From NCBI GenBank assembly GCA_024704765.1, contig JAKMXF010000111.1, positions 450,619-514,618 on the forward strand: a stretch of DNA of 64,000 nucleotides, in the 5' to 3' direction. This document shows, one piece after another, positions 59,333 through 64,000 of this stretch. Position 1 is the first letter of the stretch. The number at the start of each line of letters is the position of its first letter. The translations under genes and the position numbers were made by a program. The notes under the pieces were generated by a model, which saw only the letters and a list, made by a program, of their open reading frames with translations, had not been told where the DNA came from and made no database searches. This stretch comes from Oopsacas minuta (Eukaryota > Porifera > Hexactinellida > Lyssacinosida > Leucopsacidae).

Positions 59333-59497
59333 CCCACATAATGAATCTAGGCCTAAGTACTCATGGAATTTGTAGATCATACTGGGAGTATCTATTATTA
59401 GCATACAATCCCCGAGTAAATAAGGAGATAGCTCTTTCATGAACATATCTTGACGGCAGTGGCGTATTATGAAGCTACGGAGACCCCAAATACCCAT
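59333..59497 (-). pseudogene. ASTE1-like (XPG-N nuclease) first exon, isolated
   Basis: 55 codons from an ATG: MGIWGLRSFIIRHCRQ, then LLGDCMLIIDTPSMIYKFHE, then GLDSLCG at a GT donor (GGG|GTCAGT). The MGIxGLxSF start, buried-strand IID and tyrosine/phenylalanine region fit the N-terminal XPG-like domain of Asteroid/ASTE1. No continuation exon was found within the remaining 600 bp before the kinesin 3' end, so this looks like an orphan fragment. It could be a real gene only if a distant or very diverged exon exists. Confidence 0.5.
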
Positions 59498-59716
59498 GCT
59501 AATAATCTGTAAGGCTTTTCTAAGAGGTAAATGAACTATTAGGCGACCTAGAATCCAGATAAATGCAATATTAGCTTACAAATAGTGTATTCCCACTGTG
59601 GTGCCGACCTCAAAATTCAGTCAATAAACTATAGCTGTGATATTTTGATGTTTACAATATACTATGGATCAAATGTACATAAATTGGTACTCACAAATAT
59701 GTATACACATTTACAA

Positions 59717-60013
59717 TTAGTTCCAATTTAATATTGGAGTGTTACTTGTATTTATTGACAGAGTAACTGCACTAAGCATATCCCTCACCTCAGAAAATGT
59801 TGGTCTGTCATCCTGGTCATATTTCCAAGTCTTTAACATAACTCTACTGATCTCCTCTGGGCACCCATGAGGAGGGGAGAGGGTCTTCATCAAGGAAAGA
59901 TTTTCTATTATTTCATTATTGGTCGCTTCTCCCCAAGGCTTATCTCCCAGCGTCCATATCTCGAATAAAGTCATTCCGAACGACCAAACATCTGTCTTTT
60001 CGCTGAATCTTTT
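59717..60013 (-). pseudogene. Tyrosine-kinase domain C-terminal fragment
   Basis: The minus-strand frame reads [20 protein letters not shown], then [28 protein letters not shown] and DDRPTFSEVRDML, then a stop at 59717. These are kinase subdomains IX-XI of a tyrosine kinase (SDVWSFG and DDRPTF signatures). The catalytic loop and ATP lobe are missing: upstream the sequence switches to MYG1-like coding in another frame. About 16 bp preceding it (TTTTTTCTACAAAAG) look like an intron 3' end. A truncated last exon, probably not functional as it stands. Confidence 0.7.
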
Positions 60014-60029
60014 GTAGAAAAAATTCTAG

Positions 60030-60242
60030 AATAGTCTCTTTGAATTCCCTCTGGTGATGGTCGTATCTATGTTTGGAGGGGTCAAAAACTGCACCTACAT
60101 CCACGATTATATCAAACTCATCAAGGACTTTGGGATCTCTGGAGCGAATTATCTTCGCTTCATTACACTCAGGAAGTGTTTTCAACATGTAGCAAGCTAG
60201 AGCATCGTCACAATGGAATGTTCCATTGTGTGTTCCGATTGT
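60030..60242 (-). pseudogene. MYG1 (UPF0160) N-terminal fragment
   Basis: The minus-strand frame reads [20 protein letters not shown], then [20 protein letters not shown], then [14 protein letters not shown]. This is the N-terminal DHH-like block of MYG1, an exonuclease of mitochondria and nucleoli. There is no ATG at the expected place (an in-frame stop lies just upstream) and similarity stops at 60030. There the kinase fragment begins after about 16 bp, without a splice donor between. The frame runs on about 30 codons through the kinase region out of frame. Confidence 0.7.
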
Positions 60243-60799
60243 TTTGATGTTTTAAACAAATGAACAAAGAAAGAAAGTTAGATCAAAAAACAAAAAACAT
60301 CAATAATAATTTCCATAAATTTTCAATAGAAAAAAGCTCTAATAATTTTCATAAAATTTTCCAATAGAAATGATCTAATATTTTTCATAAACAAATTCCA
60401 TAGAGATGGAACAGTAACAATAATAATATTGCAGGTGTTGCAACTTGCACTGCAGGTTGTTGTTTATGGATTTTAATGTTAAGTTTTACATAGAGATTAA
60501 CTGCAGTTGTTGCCAATTATTGCAGGTGTGACAATATGTTTACTGCAGGTGTTGAGAAATTTGTATAAATAGGAACGGATTTTTCATTAATTATCTGGTA
60601 CCAGTATTATGGCTCATACACTCGCTTCTCTCTTCAACAAGACTGAGTAGGTCTTTTATTGATGTATGATCGTGTTTGTTTGTTTGTTATTGATGTCTGA
60701 CACCTCAAGCAACACGTAATCAGGAGTATCAGTTTGTTAAGTACCTTGTAAAATATATTTTAAAATAATTACAATCTTTTGAAATTCCTCCAAATTATA
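60243..60799. other. Repeat-rich spacer
   Basis: AT-rich. Duplicated TTTTCATAAA.TTTTCCAATAGA motifs at 60330-60420 and several CTGCAGGTGTTG-like repeats at 60430-60560. An ATG at 60609 opens 13 codons (MAHTLASLFNKTE) before a stop, and no splice partner was seen. Confidence 0.5.
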
Positions 60800-62280
60800 A
60801 TATTATTAATAGTAACACCTTGTCATATGTTACTTATTGTCCCGATTCATATATTATTAATAGTAACACCTTGTCATATGTTACTTATTGTCCCGATTCA
60901 TATATTAGATGTGTATAAGAGACAGCATATTAATAGTAACACCTTGTCATGTTATTTATTGTCCCGATTCATATATTATTAATAGTAACACCTTGTCATA
61001 TGTTACTTATTGTCCCGATTCATATATTATTAATAGTAACACCTTGTCATGTTATTTATTGTCCCGATTCATATATTATTAATAGTAACACCTTGTCATG
61101 TTATTTATTGTCCCGATTCATATATTATTAATAGTAACACCTTGTCATATGTTACTTATTGTCCCGATTCATATATTATTAATAGTAACACCTTGTCATA
61201 TGTTACTTATTGTCCCGATTCATATATTATTAATAGTAACACCTTGTCATATGTTACTTATTGTCCCGATTCATATATTATTAATAGTAACACCTTGTCA
61301 TGTTATTTATTGTCCCGATTCATATATTATTAATAGTAACACCTTGTCATATGTTACTTATTGTCCCGATTCATATATTATTAATAGTAACACCTTGTCA
61401 TATGTTACTTATTGTCCCGATTCATATATTATTAATAGTAACACCTTGTCATATGTTATTTATTGTCCCGATTCATATATTGTTATGTGTTACTTATTGT
61501 CCCGATTCATATATTATTAATAGTAACACCTTGTCATATGTTATTTATTGTCCCGATCCATATATTGTTATGTGTTACTTATTGTCCCGATCCATATATT
61601 GTCATATGTTATTTATTGTCCCGATTCATATATTATTAATAGTAACACCTTGTCATGTTATTTATTGTCCCGATTCATATATTATTAATAGTAACACCTT
61701 GTCATGTTATTTATTGTCCCGATTCATATATTATTAATAGTAACACCTTGTCATATGTTACTTATTGTCCCGATTCATATATTATTAATAGTAACACCTT
61801 GTCATGTTATTTATTGTCCCGATTCATATATTATTAATAGTAACACCTTGTCATGTTATTTATTGTCCCGATTCATATATTATTAATAGTAACACCTTGT
61901 CATATGTTACTTATTGTCCCGATTCATATATTATTAATAGTAACACCTTGTCATATGTTATTTATTGTCCCGATTCATATATTGTTATGTGTTACTTATT
62001 GTCCCGATTCATATATTATTAATAGTAACACCTTGTCATATGTTATTTATTGTCCCGATCCATATATTGTTATGTGTTACTTATTGTCCCGATCCATATA
62101 TTGTTATGTGTTATTTATTGTCCCGATCCATATATTATTAATAGTAACACCTTGTCATATGTTACTTATTGTCCCGATCCATATATTGTTATGTGTTACT
62201 TATTGTCCCGATCCATATATTGTTATGTGTTACTTATTGTCCCGCTACAATAATATTATTAATTCTAACACCTTGTCATA
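60800..62280. repeat. 51-bp minisatellite array (49/51-bp and short variants)
   Basis: The unit contains TATTATTAATAGTAACACCT, TGTCATATGTTACTTATTGT and CCCGATTCATA. The period is 51 bp, or 49 bp when AT is missing before GTTAT. Shorter variants lacking AATAGTAACACC occur at about 61480, 61570 and 61990-62240. About 25-30 units. All long frames on it are artefacts. Confidence 0.97.
60907..60925. other. Tn5 mosaic-end (Nextera adapter) sequence in assembly
   Basis: AGATGTGTATAAGAGACAG is the exact 19-bp Tn5 mosaic end used in transposase-based library preparation. It interrupts a minisatellite unit and gives the tell-tale residues DVYKRQ in frame. Almost certainly library or assembly contamination rather than biology. 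Confidence 0.95.
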
Positions 62281-62549
62281 TGGTATTATTCATAAATATT
62301 TACTTCATTATTGTTTACTAAATATTAATTTACCATCCAATACTCATATTAATACATTCCAAATGTGTAATAGCGCTGTTATTCATTTGGTATTTATCAA
62401 TATGGATTGTTTGTTAATTAATATTTAATTATAACAATTTTGTAGTAAAATTTTATTGAATTTATTTTGGTATTATTAGTCCGCTTATAATTATAATCAA
62501 ATAATATTAACTGTTTATCTGTTTGTATGTCTCTTTTTGGTGTTCTTTT
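62281..62549. other. AT-rich spacer
   Basis: No gene or repeat unit recognised between the two tandem arrays. Confidence 0.5.
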
Positions 62550-62770
62550 GGTCTGATATTGATGTTTGTTATTTACTCTTTTGGTCCTGATATTGATGTT
62601 TGTTATTTACTCTTTTGGTCTTGATATTGATGTTTGTTATTTACTCTTTTGGTCCTGATATTGATGTTTGTTATTTACTCTTTTGGTCTTGATATTGATG
62701 TTTGTTATATACTCTTTTGGTCCTGATATTGATGTTTGTTATTTACTCTTTTGGTCTTGATATTGAAGCT
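62550..62770. repeat. 34-bp tandem repeat
   Basis: Unit CTCTTTTGGTCCTGATATTG plus ATGTTTGTTATTTA, about six and a half copies. TCC and TCT variants tend to alternate, suggesting a higher-order 68-bp unit. Confidence 0.95.
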
Positions 62771-63108
62771 TGCTCTTCCTTGGTTACGATGTTACTCCTT
62801 TGGTATTCTTATTGATGGGGGCATCGCGCAAAGGTCATCCACAGGTGTATTGGTGTATATATTTTGAGATTCCTTATATCTAGCTTAGCTGATTACTTAT
62901 TTCTTGTCAAATAGAGAGATACATTTCTAGAATATTCCAACTTTAAATAAATAGGAGAGATTAATAACTAGGCAGTACTTCGTATCTTCTTTGTCATTCA
63001 ACTACGAGCAGCCTACTACTTCGGAGATACCATTTGCATACGTTGAAATGGAAACGGCCAATAAACCATTCATTAGCGCCTGTGAATTTGATGCCCAGGA
63101 GATGATTC
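62771..63108. other. Unique spacer with unrecognised open stretch
   Basis: An open frame enters the satellite from here with FAYVEMETANKPFISACEFD. It may be a genuine exon next to the satellite, but no family was recognised. Confidence 0.35.
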
Positions 63109-63245
63109 GTGTTGTGTCGAGTTGTGTCGCGGTGTTGTGTCGAGTTGTGTCGCGGCGGTGTGTTGAGTTGTGTCGTGGTGGTGCGTCGAGTTGTATCGCG
63201 GTGTTGTGTCGAGTTGTATCGCGGTGTTGTGTCGAGTTGTGTTGC
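63109..63245. repeat. GTGTCGAGTTGTGTCGCGG tandem repeat
   Basis: Units of GTTGTGTCGCGGTGTTGTGTCGA with variants, about six copies. Immediately left of the ACGAATCG satellite and unlike it. Confidence 0.9.
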
Positions 63246-63897
63246 AGAAACGAAAATCGAATACGAATCGACTACGAAATACGAATCGACTACGAATACG
63301 GAATCGAATACGAAATACGAATCGAATACGAAATACGAATCGACTACGAATACGAAATACGAATCGACTACGAATACGAATCGACTACGAATACGGAATC
63401 GAATACGAAATACGAATCGACTACGAATACGGAATCGAATACGAAATACGAATCGACTACGAATACGAAATACGAATCGAATGCGAATCGACTACGAATA
63501 CGAATCGAATACGAAATACGAATCGACTACGAAATACGAATCGACTACGAAATACGAATCGACTACGAAATACGAATCGAATGCGAATACGAATCGACTA
63601 CGAATACGAAATACGAATCGAATGCGAATCGACTACGAATACGAATCGAATACGAAATACGAATCGACTGCGAATACGAATCGAATACGAAATACGAATC
63701 GAATGCGAATACGAATCGACTACGAATACGAATCGACTACGAATACGAAATACGAATCGAATGCGAATCGACTACGAATACGAATCGAATACGAAATACG
63801 AATCGACTACGAATACGAATCGAATACGAAATACGAATCGAATACGAAATACGAATCGAATGCGAATACGAATCGAATGCGAATACGAATCGACTAC
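63246..63897. repeat. TACGAATCGA satellite
   Basis: An array of interspersed 5-11-bp words TACGAAATACGAATCGACTA, TACGAATACG and GAATGCGAATCG. CG dinucleotides are very frequent compared with the rest of the window. Long Arg/Ile/Tyr/Glu-rich frames across it in two frames are by-products of the repeat. Confidence 0.95.
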
Positions 63898-64000
63898 GTC
63901 AAACGAAACGCACGTAACACTAGTTGGTATTCATCATCCATGGTCTGTACCCTCTCTTAGCCTGATCAACTATTTGAGGATTATGGAACTTGGGTGGCGG

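Noticed and set aside
60779..62428. Many overlapping open frames with repeated LLIVPIHI / YCPDSYIINSN peptides
   Set aside because: They are translations of the 49/51-bp minisatellite in several frames and contain an adapter sequence; no gene is supported.
60781..63897. Possible CRISPR array
   Set aside because: Units are contiguous tandem repeats without unique spacers, in a eukaryotic genome with introns.
62991..63960. Two 280-308 codon frames rich in Arg, Ile, Tyr, Glu and Ser/Thr
   Set aside because: Both cross the TACGAATCGA satellite in different frames; only the first ~40 residues before the array are non-repetitive.

Overview
This 64 kb window is nuclear DNA from a small-genome invertebrate animal. 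It is AT-rich, every multi-exon gene uses GT-AG introns (mostly 50-400 bp), and the gene set is metazoan: ADAM10, retromer VPS35, PX-domain kinesin-3, a C-type-lectin/Ig receptor, Artemis and pepsin-like proteases. An early-branching animal such as a sponge fits the compactness and nested genes, but the species is an inference. All exon models below were built by hand from splice sites and reading frame, and every multi-exon model except the receptor closes without a frame break.

Layout. 0-14 kb: a very large modular cell-surface receptor on + (23 exons recognised: 2 C-type lectin domains, 20 Ig-like modules arranged largely as six A-B-C triplets, and a last exon with an FN3-like domain, a transmembrane helix and a short tail). 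The left edge carries a nearly identical inverted copy of its final exon and 3' flank. 14-18.4 kb: two tandem pepsin/cathepsin-D-like aspartic proteases on -. 19.6-23.3 kb: phosphoserine aminotransferase (PSAT1) on +, with the glycosylation enzyme ALG1 nested antisense in its first intron. 24.6-27.9 kb: ADAM10. 28.9-29.8 kb: intronless CAPZA. 30.3-32.1 kb: a RAB32/38-group GTPase split into 11 exons, one of only 5 nt. 32.7-36.8 kb: VPS35. 38.1-39.3 kb: an Artemis-like nuclease on -. 40.0-40.4 kb: a small bZIP protein. 42.0-44.2 kb: an unrecognised ankyrin-repeat protein on -. 45.3-58.7 kb: a KIF16B-like kinesin (21 exons) that hosts two antisense nested genes, POLR2B (RNA polymerase II subunit 2) in intron 1 and nicotinamide riboside kinase in intron 4. 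58.7-60.3 kb: gene fragments (ASTE1-like first exon, tyrosine-kinase C-terminus joined directly to a MYG1 N-terminal piece). 60.8-64 kb: minisatellites and satellites, including an exact Tn5/Nextera mosaic end that marks an assembly or library artefact.

Introns and spacers hold several families of short terminal-inverted-repeat elements. They include a TA-flanked pogo/Tc1-like group, a CAAGGTTG-ended group whose interior has expanded into an ATTCGGT satellite, a CCATGGATG-ended group, and a ~150 bp family present in about ten copies.

Most genes are independent housekeeping loci. RAB32-like, VPS35 and the PX kinesin all act in endosomal sorting, and ADAM10 and the aspartic proteases act in the secretory/lysosomal route. 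No operon logic is implied. The most unusual object is the expanded Ig/lectin receptor with its inverted recent duplicate, which resembles in style (not by identified homology) the rapidly evolving recognition receptors of colonial invertebrates.
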